From: Demequina litorisediminis
GTDB lineage: Bacteria > Actinomycetota > Actinomycetes > Actinomycetales > Demequinaceae
Assembly (NCBI RefSeq): GCF_030161615.1
Contig: NZ_BSUN01000001.1
Location: forward strand, 2,108,001 to 2,172,000
DNA: 64,000 bases
Reading direction: 5' to 3'
Shown here piece by piece: positions 29,391-38,654 of this stretch. Under the pieces are notes generated by a model. It had not been told where the DNA came from. It did no database searches and saw only the letters and a program-made list of their open reading frames with translations. The position numbers and the translations under genes are program-made. How positions within the stretch are numbered: position 1 is the first letter of the stretch; every line of letters starts with the position of its first letter.

Positions 29391-30176
29391 TTACGGGCGA
29401 GCCGCGTCCTCGTCGGGGGTCGCGGCGCTCGCGGGTGTCCCCGCGCTCGGGGCGGTGCGGGGCGAGACGTCGGAGTCGACCGGCTCGGGGCGGCGGGAAA
29501 GGAGCCGGGGTTCGCGCCACTTGGAGCGCCACCAGGCGACCATGCCGCCTTCGGCCTCCTGCGCCTCCCGCTCGAGGCGTTCCTGCGCCTGCCGCATCTC
29601 GCGATGCCTGCGGCGCCTGCGACCCGAGGTGACGATGCGGTAGATCGCGATCGCGATGACGATGAACACTGCGATGACGAGGACGGGCACGAAGATCGCG
29701 ACCATGCACAGGGTGAGCGAAATGGCGTCCTCGGCGAACGAGGCGAGCGGGGCACCCGTGCCGCCAGTGGTCGCGTTGACGGCCGGACGCGAGGCGGCTT
29801 TGCCCACGTGGACCGCGAGCGTGAGGACGGCGCCCACGAGGCCCGCGATCAAGGGGTTGTCCTGCCAGAACGTGGACGAGTCCACGGCGGTCGCGGCGGC
29901 GGTGGCGGCGAAGATCACGCCACCGACGAGCGGACGGATGGCGGTCTGAATGAGGTCGTTGACGTGGTCCACTCCGGGAATCTTGTCCACCACCAGTTCC
30001 AGGGCGAGCAGTACCGCGGAGACGATGATCATGGGCCACGACTCGAGCCACAGGAGGTGGTCCGGCAACACGATGTAGTCGGTGAAGCGGGCGAACAGCC
30101 CCACCACGAGCAGGGGGATGAAGGCGTTCAGGCCGGCGGCAGCCGACAATCCGGCACCGGTAAGCGCTGCAAGCAT
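29391..30176 (-). CDS. DUF4126 family membrane protein
   Basis: 262 residues, intact. The DUF4126 pattern is MLAALTGAGLSAAAGLNAFIPLLVVGL, then FTDYIVLP, LALELVVDKIPGVDHVNDLIQTAIRPLVGGVIFAA and a Gly-rich GLVGAVLTLAVHVGKAASRPAVNATTGG. The KIPGVDHVND.IQT motif is strongly conserved. Five or six helices are predicted, with a long charged C-terminal tail rich in Arg and then Pro/Ala. Function unknown to me. Start ATG 30176 has AGGAGG at good distance; an in-frame TTG 18 bases earlier would place that AGGAGG inside the gene. Confidence 0.88.
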   Translation of the reverse strand: MLAALTGAGLSAAAGLNAFIPLLVVGLFARFTDYIVLPDHLLWLESWPMIIVSAVLLALELVVDKIPGVDHVNDLIQTAIRPLVGGVIFAATAAATAVDSSTFWQDNPLIAGLVGAVLTLAVHVGKAASRPAVNATTGGTGAPLASFAEDAISLTLCMVAIFVPVLVIAVFIVIAIAIYRIVTSGRRRRRHREMRQAQERLEREAQEAEGGMVAWWRSKWREPRLLSRRPEPVDSDVSPRTAPSAGTPASAATPDEDAARP

Positions 30177-30340
30177 CCTGGTCCTCCTGGTCAATCCTGG
30201 ACTCGACGGTCAAGGGTACCCGCGCCCGCGGCCGTGGCGGGAGCCCCGGGTGGTCGTGGGTCGACGATGGGGGAAACCCCTGGCGCCACGGGGTGTGCGG
30301 TGGGTGGAGATATCAGGGGCTTACCCCATGGAAACCAGGG

Positions 30341-30357
30341 TATACACCCAACGTATA
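30341..30357 (+). promoter_or_regulatory. Candidate PadR operator
   Basis: TATAC-N7-GTATA ends 8 bases before the PadR-family ATG. The ATAC/GTAT half-sites are those commonly bound by PadR regulators. Its place over the start region fits autorepression of the whole regulator-exporter operon. Confidence 0.6.
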
Positions 30358-30365
30358 GTCGAAAC

Positions 30366-30893
30366 ATGGACAAGATGCCGGCCCTTCTGGGGCTCATGAC
30401 AGAGGGGCCGACGCACGGCTACGACCTCAAGCGCCGCTACGACGGCGTGTTCGGCCACGACCGTCCGCTCGCCTACGGCCAGATCTACGCGACGCTGGGA
30501 CGGATGATCCGTGACGGGCTCATCGTCGCGCTGGGAGCACAGGCGGGCGACGGCCCCGATCGCAAGCGCTACGAGGTGACCGAGCGCGGACGCGATCATC
30601 TGCGCGCCTGGCTACACACCGCGGACACTCCCGCCCCCACGCTGCAGGAAAACCTCTTCGCCAAGACGGTCATCTCCCTCCTCCTCGACGACGACGCGGA
30701 CGCCCTCCTGGACATCCAGCGCGGCTCGCACCTGGCGCGCATGCGCGAACTCACGATTGCCAAGGCCTCCGCGCCGCTGCTGGAGCGCCTCGCCATCGAC
30801 CACGCCCTTTTCCAGATCGAGGCCGATCTGCGCTGGATCGACCTGACCTCCGCACGCCTCACCGATATCCGCAAGGAGCTTCGCCATGCCTGA
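30366..30893 (+). CDS. PadR family transcriptional regulator
   Basis: 175 residues. An N-terminal winged helix of the PadR type (LLGLMTEGPTHGYDLKRRYDGVFG, LAYGQIYATLGRMIRDGLIV, DRKRYEVTERGRDHLRAWL) is followed by a C-terminal helical dimerisation domain (AKTVISLLLDDDADALLDIQRGSHLARMRELT). It starts at ATG 30366 just after a TATAC/GTATA operator. Its last codons overlap the ABC ATPase ATG (30886) by 8 bases, so the regulator and transporter are cotranscribed and probably coupled. It likely senses a substrate of the exporter. Frame intact, and the AGCT in KELRHA is unaltered. Confidence 0.93.
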   Translation: MDKMPALLGLMTEGPTHGYDLKRRYDGVFGHDRPLAYGQIYATLGRMIRDGLIVALGAQAGDGPDRKRYEVTERGRDHLRAWLHTADTPAPTLQENLFAKTVISLLLDDDADALLDIQRGSHLARMRELTIAKASAPLLERLAIDHALFQIEADLRWIDLTSARLTDIRKELRHA

Positions 30894-31570
30894 ACCCCTC
30901 ATTCGTGCCACGGGACTGCACAAGTCCTTTGGGCCCACCCATGCGCTCCGTGGAGTCGACCTCGACGTCGCGAGAGGAGAGGTGCTCGCCGTCATGGGCC
31001 CGTCCGGGTCCGGAAAGTCCACCCTGATCCACTGCCTCGCGGGGGTCCTCGCCCCCGACGAGGGCACGGTGGCCATCGGTGACACCGATCTGACGGGATT
31101 GACGGCCGATGAGCGGGCGCGCTTCCGCCTGGAGCGCATCGGCTTCGTCTTCCAGTTCGGTCAGGCTCCTGCCCGACCTCAGTGCCGCGGACAATGTGGC
31201 GCTCCCGCTGCTGATGGGCGGCATGCGTCGCAGGGCCGCCACCGCCAAGGCGACGGCGTGGCTCGACCTTCTGGGACTCGCCGACCAGGCCGCGAAGTCG
31301 CCGGGCGACATGTCCGGTGGCCAGGCGCAGCGCGTCGCCATCGCGCGTGCGCTGGTGACCGAGCCCAGCGTGGTGTTCGCCGACGAGCCGACAGGCTCGC
31401 TCGATTCCCTCTCGGCCGAGCATGTCCTGAACGCCATGCTGGGCGCGACGCGCAATCTCGGCACCACCGTGGTGCTCATCACGCACGACGCCAGGACCGC
31501 CGCGTACGCCGACCGCGAGGTCATCGTTCGCGACGGCCGGCTCAGCGGCGTCGCCGAGGCCGTGCGATGA
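30886..31570 (+). CDS. ABC transporter ATPase (MacB/LolD type)
   Basis: About 227 residues. [43 protein letters not shown] gives Walker A; FQFGQLLPDLSAADNVALPLLM is the MacB/LolD-style Q-loop; the signature is DMSGGQAQRVAIARAL, Walker B VVFADEPTGSLDS and the H-loop LITHDARTAAYADR. An AGCT-site near 31163 breaks the Q-loop and must be repaired. The stop overlaps the permease ATG (CGATGA). This type of ATPase pairs with FtsX-like permeases to export lipids, peptides or drugs, or to signal across the membrane. Confidence 0.93.
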
Positions 31571-33758
31571 AGCCCGCAGCGGCGCGGCTCCTGCTGCTGG
31601 GCACCGCGGGGGCTACGCGCAGGCTCCTGGGCATCGTCGCGGGCGTCGCCGTGGGTGTCGCCATGCTGCTGGTGCTGCTCGGCGCCTACCTCCACATGCC
31701 CGAGCGCGACGCGCGGTCGGCATGGCAGGTGGGCGTGGGTGAACGCATCGCACTCGATGAGGAGGGCAACACCCTCCCGCCCGCCCCGTCCGACGACGTC
31801 CTGCTGCACGGCTCGCGTCAGGACTACTTCGACGGCCAGGTGATCTCCGTGACCTCGGTCGCGGTCACCGACTCCACCTCCGTCGCATTCCCCGCCGGTC
31901 TCGACGTGCTCGCGCCGGGAGAGTTCTACGCCTCGCCTGCCGTGATGGACCTGGTCGCGACCACGCCTGCAGACGAGTTCAAGAACCGCTACGGCACCCT
32001 CAAGGGAGTGATCCCCGAGGAGGCGCTGCGCGGGCCAGACGAGTTGGCCGTGCTGGCAGGCGCGGACTGGGACACGCTCGCCTCCGATTCCAGCACCCGC
32101 GTGCAGGAAGAGTTCGACACGGTCGGTCAGCGTTACAACGCCACGACCTATCGCACCATCTTGGCCATCGGCTCGGTGGCGCTCCTGGTGCCCATCGTGC
32201 TGCTGATCGGCGTGGTGGCGCAGGCTCGGCGCCGCCCAGCGCCGGGAGCGACTGGCCACCGTGAGGCTCATCGGCGCGGGCAGGCGTGCCGTGGCGGCGC
32301 TGTCCGCCCTCGAAATGGGCGTGGCAACGCTCGCCGGTGGCCTTCTCGGCATCGCCCTCGCGATCCCGTTGCGCAACGCGGCCGCGACCCTCGCGATCAA
32401 CGGCACGCAGTCATTCGTCGCGGACCTCGCTCCGTCGACGCTGTGGACGCTGGCGGCCGTGGCCGTCGTGACCGTCCTCGGTGCAGGCATGGCGTGGTGG
32501 CAGGCGTTTCGCGATGACACGGGAGCCCTCGGCGCAAGCCGGGAGCGTGCGGAGAAGCCCGTGACAGCGTGGCGCGCCACCACCCTGGTGGTGGGCCTCG
32601 TGATCTTCGCCGGCTCGGCGTGGCTCGCGATGTCCGTGCCTGAGGCGGCCAACATCGCCGGCTTGACGCTCATCGCGGGGTTCGCGCTCGTGGCCTTTGG
32701 CGTGGTCATCGCCGGGCCGTGGCTGACCCGCGCCGCCGCGCAGGTCTTCGGAAGGCTCACGGCAAGCGCGTCCGGAGTGGTCGCAGCGGGGCGCCTGCGC
32801 AGGCACCCGCGCTCGACGTTCCGCTCGGTGGCGGGGCTGGTGGTGGCGGTCTTCCTCGTCAGTGCGCTCGCGGGCGTCGTCAGTTCGATCACGCGGCTGT
32901 CCACGGCCGAGGAGTCCCAGGGCATGCTCTCGCTCGACGCGGTCCTGGCCTACACCGACGCCGACCATGCGCAGGCCATGGAGGAGGCGGCGCGGGCGAC
33001 CGACGGCGTCCAGCATGTGTCCGTGGGCTACACGCCTGCCGACATGGAGACCATCGGCGTCGTGATGAGCCGGGAGGACGCCGCCGCGATCGGCGCCTCG
33101 GACCTGCCCGACGCGGACTATGTCACGGTGAACCTGTACGCGATGCTGGAGGCGACCACCTTCAGCGCTGATGCGGAGGCCCCCGTGCCCGTCGCGGCCG
33201 ACGGGATCGACGGGCTCGAGCCCGCCACGGTGCTCGCGGTGACGGACGGCTCTCAGCCGTCGATCGAGCGTGCCCGCACCTCGCTGGACGTCGCTGGAGA
33301 CAGGTCCATCTCGCCCACGACACGGCGTGATTTTGCCGCGGCAGGCGCGACGGACATCATGCAGGAGCCTGTCCGTGCTGGCCTACGTGGGCATGGCCAT
33401 CGCCGTGGCGATCTCGGCGCTGTCGCTCGCGGTGGCGACCATCTCGGCGGCGCTGGAACGCAGGCGGACGTTCGGATTGCTGCGGCTGGCGGGCATGCCC
33501 GTGGCGCGTCTGCGGGCCATGGTGGCCACCGAGGCCGCGGTGCCGCTGGGATCGACGCTGCTGGCCTCCGCGGGGCTGGGCTTCTTGGTGGCCTGGATCC
33601 TGGTCACCGTGCTCGGCAACGGGCTGGAGTTCGTGTGGCCCGATGGCCGGTACTGGGTGACGCTGCTGGCCTCCGCGGCGTTGGCGGCGGCGGCCGTGGC
33701 GGGCTCGTTTGGGGTGGTGCGCCGCTCCACGGAGATCGAGTCCACGCGTTTCGAGTAG
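31567..33758 (+). CDS. FtsX-like ABC permease (two FtsX domains)
   Basis: About 730 residues. It has an N-terminal helix, an extracellular domain of about 160 residues, then two FtsX-type repeats of about three helices each (AILAIGSVALLVPIVLLIGVVAQLGAAQRRERLATVRLIGAGRRAV and LAYVGMAIAVAISALSLAVATISAALERRRTFGLLRLAGMP), each followed by the family's RL.GA or RLAGM motif. AGCT-sites near 32224 and 33368 need repair. The C-terminus RRSTEIESTRFE is usual for FtsX-family exporters. Cotranscribed with padR and the ATPase. Substrate unknown; a drug or antimicrobial peptide is a common theme for PadR-linked exporters. Confidence 0.9.
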
Positions 33759-33771
33759 GAGCGGGAACGAC

Positions 33772-33800
33772 GAAGGCCCCCGGCGTGAGCCGGGGCCTTC
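33772..33800. terminator. Hairpin between FtsX-type permease and tRNA-His
   Basis: GAAGGCCCC-C-GGC GTGA GCC-GGGGCCTTC, a 12-bp stem with one bulged C, lies between the permease stop and the 3' end of the convergent tRNA-His. It probably serves both. Confidence 0.8.
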
Positions 33801-33805
33801 GTGCT

Positions 33806-33879
33806 TGGGGTGGCTAACGGGACTTGAACCCGCGGCCCCCGCGACCACAACGCGGTGCTCTACCAGGCGGTATAGCCAC
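33806..33879 (-). tRNA. tRNA-His (GTG)
   Basis: Read on the minus strand from GTGGCTA to the encoded CCA. Anticodon arm CCGCG-TTGTGGT-CGCGG gives anticodon GTG; T arm CGGG-TTCAAGT-CCCG; the base before position 1 is G, as needed for His-tRNA. The D arm reads TATACCGCCTGGTAGAGC where TATAGCTCAGCTGGTAGAGC is expected: both adjoining AGCT motifs are garbled and two bases lost. The functional gene is surely intact in the cell. Confidence 0.9.
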
Positions 33880-33961
33880 CATGCGGCCCTGAATCAGGAC
33901 CGACGACGATCATACCGTGTCGATACGGGTGCTCGCGACGTGCCCGCACGCGGCGCGGAGC

Positions 33962-34594
33962 CTACGGCTGCGCCGGCTCCGCGGATTCAACGCTCTGGCG
34001 CTCGGTGACCTTGGCGGCGGCCGCTGCGGCGGTGTCCGAGTCGGGACCGGGAAGGGGGTGAGGATGACCTCTCGGTAGTACCGCAGGCTCCGTGATGGAG
34101 TCGCGGATGTCTCCGAGCGCGCGGTGCCCCCGGTCTTGGCGGGGGCGTTGAAGAACACGCGCGGGTACCAGCGGCGGACCAGTTCCTTGAAGGACGACAC
34201 GTCGACCACGCGGTAGTGGAGGTGGCCCATGACCTCGGGCATGTCGCGCTCAAGGAAGATCTTGTCCATGCCGACGGTGTTGCCCGCCAGCGGCGACTTG
34301 CCTGCCGTGGGGACGTGCTCGCGGATGTACGCGAGCACCTGCGCCTGCGCCTCCTCCATGGTGGTGCCGTGCTCGAGCTCGGGGAGCAGGCCCGAGGTGG
34401 TGTGCATGTCGCGCACGAAGTCGTTCATGCCATCCACTGCTTCCTGGGACGGTTTGATGACGACCTGCACCCCCTCGCCAAGGATGTTGAGGCTCGGAGT
34501 CGGTGACCAGGCAGGCCACCTCCACGAGGGCGTCGTTGACCGTGTCGAGGCCGGTCATCTCGCAGTCGATCCATACGAGGGGTGTGTCTGACAT
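33962..34594 (-). CDS. orn: Oligoribonuclease (3'-5' exoribonuclease)
   Basis: Orn, the DEDDh exonuclease that finishes degradation of 2-5 nt RNA and pGpG; essential in many bacteria. About 210 residues. [12 protein letters not shown] holds the first Asp and Glu, [16 protein letters not shown] the second Asp, and [29 protein letters not shown] the His and last Asp. AGCT-sites near 34490 ([15 protein letters not shown]) and 34095 (SITELRYY) need repair, as do a G-run loss near 34128 (KTGGHRALG) and a C loss near 34055 (TPFPGPDSD). The repaired end is SAEPAQP with TAG at 33962. Four errors in 630 bases of an essential gene argue strongly against real decay. Confidence 0.95.
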
Positions 34595-34714
34595 GTCACC
34601 CACTGTAGGGCCAGGCTCCGACGTCAACGCCCTGCGTCTCGCACTCCAGCGGCATCGCACCTGGTCAGAGGCCTATCTCGGGCCCGCCGTTGACAGGCCG
34701 TCGCGTACATGGTT

Positions 34715-34738
34715 GGTTAGTTACACAAGTAATTAACC
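34715..34738. promoter_or_regulatory. Candidate GntR (YtrA-type) operator
   Basis: Inverted repeat with 10-base arms GGTTAGTTAC / GTAATTAACC (one mismatch) and a 4-base centre, 24 bases before the GntR start. It is markedly AT-rich for this genome and sits where the promoter should be, so autoregulation of the operon is likely. Confidence 0.7.
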
Positions 34739-34761
34739 GATGAACCGAGGGGTGTGGCGAG

Positions 34762-35118
34762 ATGGATGACGGTCGGCCGATCTTCCTGCAGGTTGCTCAG
34801 CAACTTGAGGGGCAGATCCTCGAGGGCGCGCTGGGGGAGGAGTCCCAGGTGCCGTCCATCAACGAGCTCGCGGCCTTCCATCGCATCAACCCCGCCACCG
34901 CCCTCAAAGGTGTGAACCTCCTGGTCGATGCCGGCGTGCTGTACAAGCGCCGCGGCATCGGGATGTTCGTCGCCGACGGCGCCAGGGCCCGGCTGCTCGA
35001 CGAGCGCCGTGCCGAGTTCCGGGATGCCCATGTGCGTCCCCTCGCCGACCGCGCGCGCGGCCTCGGCCTCACCACCGCACAACTGCAAGACATGATCGCC
35101 AAGGAGATGAACCGATGA
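34762..35118 (+). CDS. GntR family regulator, YtrA subfamily
   Basis: 118 residues: a GntR winged helix with only a short helical tail, which defines the YtrA type. RPIFLQVAQQLEGQILEGALGEESQVPSINELAAFHRINPATALKGVNLLVDAGVLYKRRGIGMFVADGA is the full HTH with its wing. The C-terminal helix (VRPLADRARGLGLTTAQLQDMIAKEMNR) is the dimer element. YtrA regulators nearly always control the ABC genes after them, as here (ATGA overlap with the ATPase gene), often in response to cell-envelope stress. AGCT in INELAAF unaltered; frame intact. Confidence 0.94.
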   Translation: MDDGRPIFLQVAQQLEGQILEGALGEESQVPSINELAAFHRINPATALKGVNLLVDAGVLYKRRGIGMFVADGARARLLDERRAEFRDAHVRPLADRARGLGLTTAQLQDMIAKEMNR

Positions 35119-36003
35119 CCGCCATCGTCGAGGCCGCGGGCCTCACCAAGCGCTTCGGCAAGGTCACCGCCGTGGATGACGTGTCGTTCTCCCTCGAGGA
35201 GGGCGGCATCCACGGCCTGCTGGGCCGCAATGGCGCAGGGAAGACCACCCTCATGCAACTGCTGACCGGCCAGGATTTTGCCTCGGCGGGCCGCGCCCGC
35301 ATCTTCGGCGAGAATCCCGTCGAGAACGCCGGAGCCGTGGGCCGCACCTGCTTCATCAAGGAGTCGCAGGTGTATCCGGATGACTTCAAGGGGCGTCACG
35401 TCCTCGCCGTCGCCCCGCGATTCTTCCCCCACTGGGAGGCCGATCTCGCGGCGCGCCTCGTGGAAGCCTTCCAGGTGCCCCTCGATCGCCGCATCAAGAA
35501 GGCTGTCGCGAGGCCAGCGCAGCGCCATCGGAGTGGTGGTGGGCATCGCCTCACGCGCCGAACTCACGCTGCTCGACGAGCCCTACGCGGGTCTCGACGC
35601 GGTGGCCAGGCGCCGCTTCTACGACCTGCTCCTCGAGGACTATGCGGAGCACCCGCGCACCATCCTGCTGTCGACACACCTCATCGACGAGGCGGCGGCG
35701 CTCCTGCAGCGGGTCCTCGTCATCGACAAGGGCCGCTTGGTGATCGACGCCGATGCGGAGGACCTGCGCGGCTCGGCGACCACCCTCGTGGGACGCGCGG
35801 CGGACGTGGATGCGTTTGCGGCGCGGCACGAGGTCCTCGAGCGCACCGCGATCGGCGCCATCGCGTCCGTCACCCTCGCCGGTCTCTCGGCAGAAGACAA
35901 GCGAGCCGCGACATCGGCCGGACTCGAGGCGACCGCCGTGTCGCTCCAGGAACTCATCGTGCGTCGCACCGGCGGCGCCGTCACCGAGGAGGTGTCCGCA
36001 TGA
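35115..36003 (+). CDS. ABC transporter ATPase of YtrA-linked system
   Basis: About 295 residues. Walker A is LLGRNGAGKTTLMQLLTGQ; the signature KKLSRGQRSAIGVVVGIAS appears only after repair of an AGCT-site near 35508 (AAGAAGGCTGTCG for AAGAAGCTGTCG); Walker B is LTLLDEPYAGLDA and the H-loop ILLSTHLIDEAA. A C-terminal domain of about 80 residues (TTLVGRAADVDAFAARHEVLE ... LQELIVRRTGG) follows. It overlaps both the regulator and the permease gene by ATGA. A predicted energy unit of a drug, bacitracin-like or envelope-stress exporter. Confidence 0.92.
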
Positions 36004-36761
36004 CCGCCGTGGCTCTCGAGCACAGCGTGCCCGCCGCGCCCAAGCGCATCTGGAACGTGGTGCGGCTCCACGTCGCCAATCCCCTCGCCACGCTGGTGGT
36101 GCCGTGGGCGATCACCGCCGCGATCTTCATCCTCAACATGGCGATCTTCCTCATCGTGGTCCAGGCCGCGGGCGGCGCGGAGAACCTGGAGCCCGACGCC
36201 TTCCAGTACAGCGGCGGCATCACCTGGATCGTCTGGTTCATGACCGTCGTCGCGGTGCAGGCCATGAACCTCACCTTCTCCTTCGCGCTCGGCTTCGCGG
36301 TCACGCGCAGGGACTTCTACCTCGGCTCCGCGCTGTACTTCGTGCTCCTGTCGGTGATGTACGCCACCGGACTGACGCTCATGGCGGCCATCGAGAAGGC
36401 CACGGGTGGCTGGGGGATCGACGCGGCGTTCTTCGCGCCCTGGGGTCTCCAGGACGAGTCCGTCCTCACCCTCTGGTTCCTGTACCTGTGCACAATGCTC
36501 CTGTTCTTCTTCCTGGGAGCTGCCGTGGCCACGGTGTGGGTGCGGTGGAAGGCCTACGGGCTGTACGCGTTCTTCGTGGGGCTCGCCGCCATCCTGGTGG
36601 TCGCCGCCTGGCTCATCACCACCACCGAGTCGTGGGGCGATGTGGGCGAGTTCCTCACCACCACACCCCTGCCGTGGCTTGCCGCGGCGACCTTGCCGCT
36701 GACCGCGGTGTGCGGCGTGGCAGGGTACGTCTTCCTGCGCAGGGCGACGCCCAAGTCCTGA
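36000..36761 (+). CDS. ABC transporter permease of YtrA-linked system
   Basis: 253-residue membrane protein with six predicted helices (ATLVVPWAITAAIFILNMAIFLIVV, ITWIVWFMTVVAVQAMNLTFSFALGFAV, YFVLLSVMYATGLTLMAAIE, LTLWFLYLCTMLLFFFLGAAVATVWV, LYAFFVGLAAILVVAAWLI, WLAAATLPLTAVCGVAGYVFL). The conserved FALGFAVTRRDFYLG in the second cytoplasmic loop is seen in permeases of small YtrA-linked operons. It ends before a strong bidirectional hairpin. Intact frame; no AGCT occurs within. Confidence 0.85.
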   Translation: MTAVALEHSVPAAPKRIWNVVRLHVANPLATLVVPWAITAAIFILNMAIFLIVVQAAGGAENLEPDAFQYSGGITWIVWFMTVVAVQAMNLTFSFALGFAVTRRDFYLGSALYFVLLSVMYATGLTLMAAIEKATGGWGIDAAFFAPWGLQDESVLTLWFLYLCTMLLFFFLGAAVATVWVRWKAYGLYAFFVGLAAILVVAAWLITTTESWGDVGEFLTTTPLPWLAAATLPLTAVCGVAGYVFLRRATPKS

Positions 36762-36771
36762 CGGACATGCC

Positions 36772-36813
36772 AAGGGCCGATGCGGTGGCCGGGTGGCCAC
36801 CGCATCGGCCCTT
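36772..36813. terminator. Bidirectional hairpin containing GGCCGATGCGG
   Basis: A 19-bp stem starting AAGGGCCGATGCGGTGGCC, with a 4-base centre, between the permease and the convergent lipoprotein gene. Like the hairpins at 16747 and 42442 it is built around GGCCGATG and its complement. Confidence 0.85.
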
Positions 36814-36821
36814 GGTGCGTC

Positions 36822-37303
36822 TTAGGAGGTCGAGCCGGTGCCCGTCGGGGCGACCACGACGGTGATGAGGCCTGAGTCGCCGCCCGGCTCCGCCGCCCAT
36901 GCCGTGGTCACGGAGTGCGTACCGTCGCTCAGGTGGTGCGTGCTGGCGGCGTCGCCGACGGCGCCGGAGGCGCTCGCGGTGAACCCCGCGTCCTCGAGCC
37001 TGCTCGACATAGTCGGTCAGGGTCAGCGACGGCGCGGTGGCCGCGATGGTCCAGCCCTCGCCGGTGACGGCAGCGGCCGCGAGGCTCGCCCTCGGGGACG
37101 GGGATGGAGTCTGGCCAGTCGGCAGGCAGGGTGGCGCCGTCGCCGAAGTTCAGCGAGATGTCGCCGCCCGTGGCGTCCTCGACGGCCTGCTGGGCTGAGT
37201 CGCGCGCGAAGGTGCCGACGGCGTCGCCGAGGCCCTCCGCGCTGCACCCGGCGAGCATGGTGGCGGACAGGGTGGTCACTGCTGCGGTGGCGGCGAGTCT
37301 CAT
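36822..37303 (-). CDS. Small secreted lipoprotein, function unknown
   Basis: About 158 residues. MRLAATAAVTTLSATMLAGC is a lipoprotein signal with Cys at residue 20. The rest is a globular domain with no family I can name: SAQQAVEDATGGDISLNFGDGATLPADWPDSIPVPEGELAAAAVTGEGWTIAATAPSLTLTDYVEQLEDAGF and then a beta-rich HSVTTAWAAEPGGDSGLITVVVAPTGT. The LPADWPDSIPVPEG segment recurs in actinobacterial lipoproteins of unknown role. AGCT-sites near 37090 and 36999 need repair to join these parts. Start ATG 37303 with GAGGAG upstream. Confidence 0.82.
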
Positions 37304-37408
37304 GGTGGCTCCTCGGTGAGTCGTCATCTGCACGACCAACGACTCGGGTGTCGATCGAGTTCCTGTGACCGGTCCCAGCCTACGGGTTGACGGTCGACGA
37401 GGCGATGC

Positions 37409-38509
37409 TCACAGCGCCGCGGGGCGCGCGGCCCACGTCCCGCGGCGGTACTGCGCCGGCCAGTAGTCGAGATCGGCGCCGAGGTCGTGCGCCGCGCGCA
37501 GCGCGAAGTGGGGGTCGCGGAGGAACTCGCGGCCGGCCATCACCGAGTCGGCCTCGCCCTTGGCAACGATGTCCTCGGCCTGCGCCGGCTCCACGATGAG
37601 GCCCACGGCGCTGACGGGCACCCCGGCACGCTCACGCACGGCGCGCGCGAAGGGCACCTGATAGCCCGGTCCCACCGTGATGGTCGCGTCCGCCACGTTG
37701 CCACCGGTCGAGACGTCGATGAGGTCCGCGCCCGCATCGTGAGCCCACTGGGAGACGGTCACGGTGTCGTCGAGCGTCCAGCCCTCGGGCTCCTTCCAGT
37801 CCGTGGCGGACAGGCGCACGAACACGGGAACCTCGTCTCCCGCCACGCGCCGCACCTCGCGCACCACCTCAAGGAGGAAGCGCGCACGGTTCTCGAGCGA
37901 GCCGCCGTAGTCGTCGGTGCGGTCGTTGCTCAGCGGAGACAGGAACTCGTGAAGCAGGTAGCCGTGGGCGGCGTGCACCTCCAACACGTCAAAGCCCGCC
38001 TCGAGGGCGCGGCGCGCGGCCGCGCCAAACGCCACCACCGCATCGGCGATCTGCTCCTGGCTCATGGGCGTGGGGTCCGCGAGCCCGTCGAATGCGAGGG
38101 TGGACGGAGCCAGCGGCGTCCAGCCGCCATCGGCGTGCCCCACCACTCCGCGGCCCGACCAGTCGCGGTAGACCGACGCCTTGCGTCCGGCATGCGCGAG
38201 TTGAATGCCGGACGCGGCGCCCTGGGAGCGGATGAACGCGGTGACGCGCTTCCACGCGTCCCGTTGCGCGTCATCCCAGATCCCCGTGTCCCACGGCGAG
38301 ATGCGCCCCTCGGGCACCACGGCCGTCGCCTCCGCCACGACCAAGCCCGCCCCACCCCGCGCGATCCCGCCCAGGTGGACCAGGTGCCAGTCGGTGGGCA
38401 CGCCGTCGCGCTTCTCCACGGAGTACTGACACATCGGCGCGGTCCACAGGCGGTTGCGGAAGGTGGTGCCGCGCAGCGTCAGCGGCTCAAACAGTGCGGG
38501 AGTGGTCAT
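37409..38509 (-). CDS. NADH:flavin oxidoreductase / old yellow enzyme (YqjM type)
   Basis: FMN-dependent ene-reductase, 366 residues, intact. LFEPLTLRGTTFRNRLWTAPMCQYS is the N-terminal FMN strand with the Cys that tunes flavin potential in YqjM-type enzymes. TDWHLVHLGGIARGGAGLVVAEATAV, GIQLAHAGRKAS, FDVLEVHAAHGYLLHEFLSPLSN with the substrate-binding HAAHGY pair, and DDYGGSLENRARFLLEV follow. SAVGLIVEPAQAEDIVAKGEADSVMAGREFLRDP is the phosphate-binding end. It reduces activated C=C bonds; the physiological substrate is unknown. No AGCT lies in it, consistent with the unbroken frame. Confidence 0.95.
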   Translation of the reverse strand: MTTPALFEPLTLRGTTFRNRLWTAPMCQYSVEKRDGVPTDWHLVHLGGIARGGAGLVVAEATAVVPEGRISPWDTGIWDDAQRDAWKRVTAFIRSQGAASGIQLAHAGRKASVYRDWSGRGVVGHADGGWTPLAPSTLAFDGLADPTPMSQEQIADAVVAFGAAARRALEAGFDVLEVHAAHGYLLHEFLSPLSNDRTDDYGGSLENRARFLLEVVREVRRVAGDEVPVFVRLSATDWKEPEGWTLDDTVTVSQWAHDAGADLIDVSTGGNVADATITVGPGYQVPFARAVRERAGVPVSAVGLIVEPAQAEDIVAKGEADSVMAGREFLRDPHFALRAAHDLGADLDYWPAQYRRGTWAARPAAL

Positions 38510-38654
38510 GGAGACAGCCTTTCGTGGACGATGACGAAACACCAACACTCGCCACCGGCGTGGCGATTCCCCTGACGGGTGATCCACCCCGTGCGAGGTG
38601 GCGGTAGCGTGGCTCGCAGTGGCCGATGCCGGCCGCGTCACCCGGGGGAGTGTC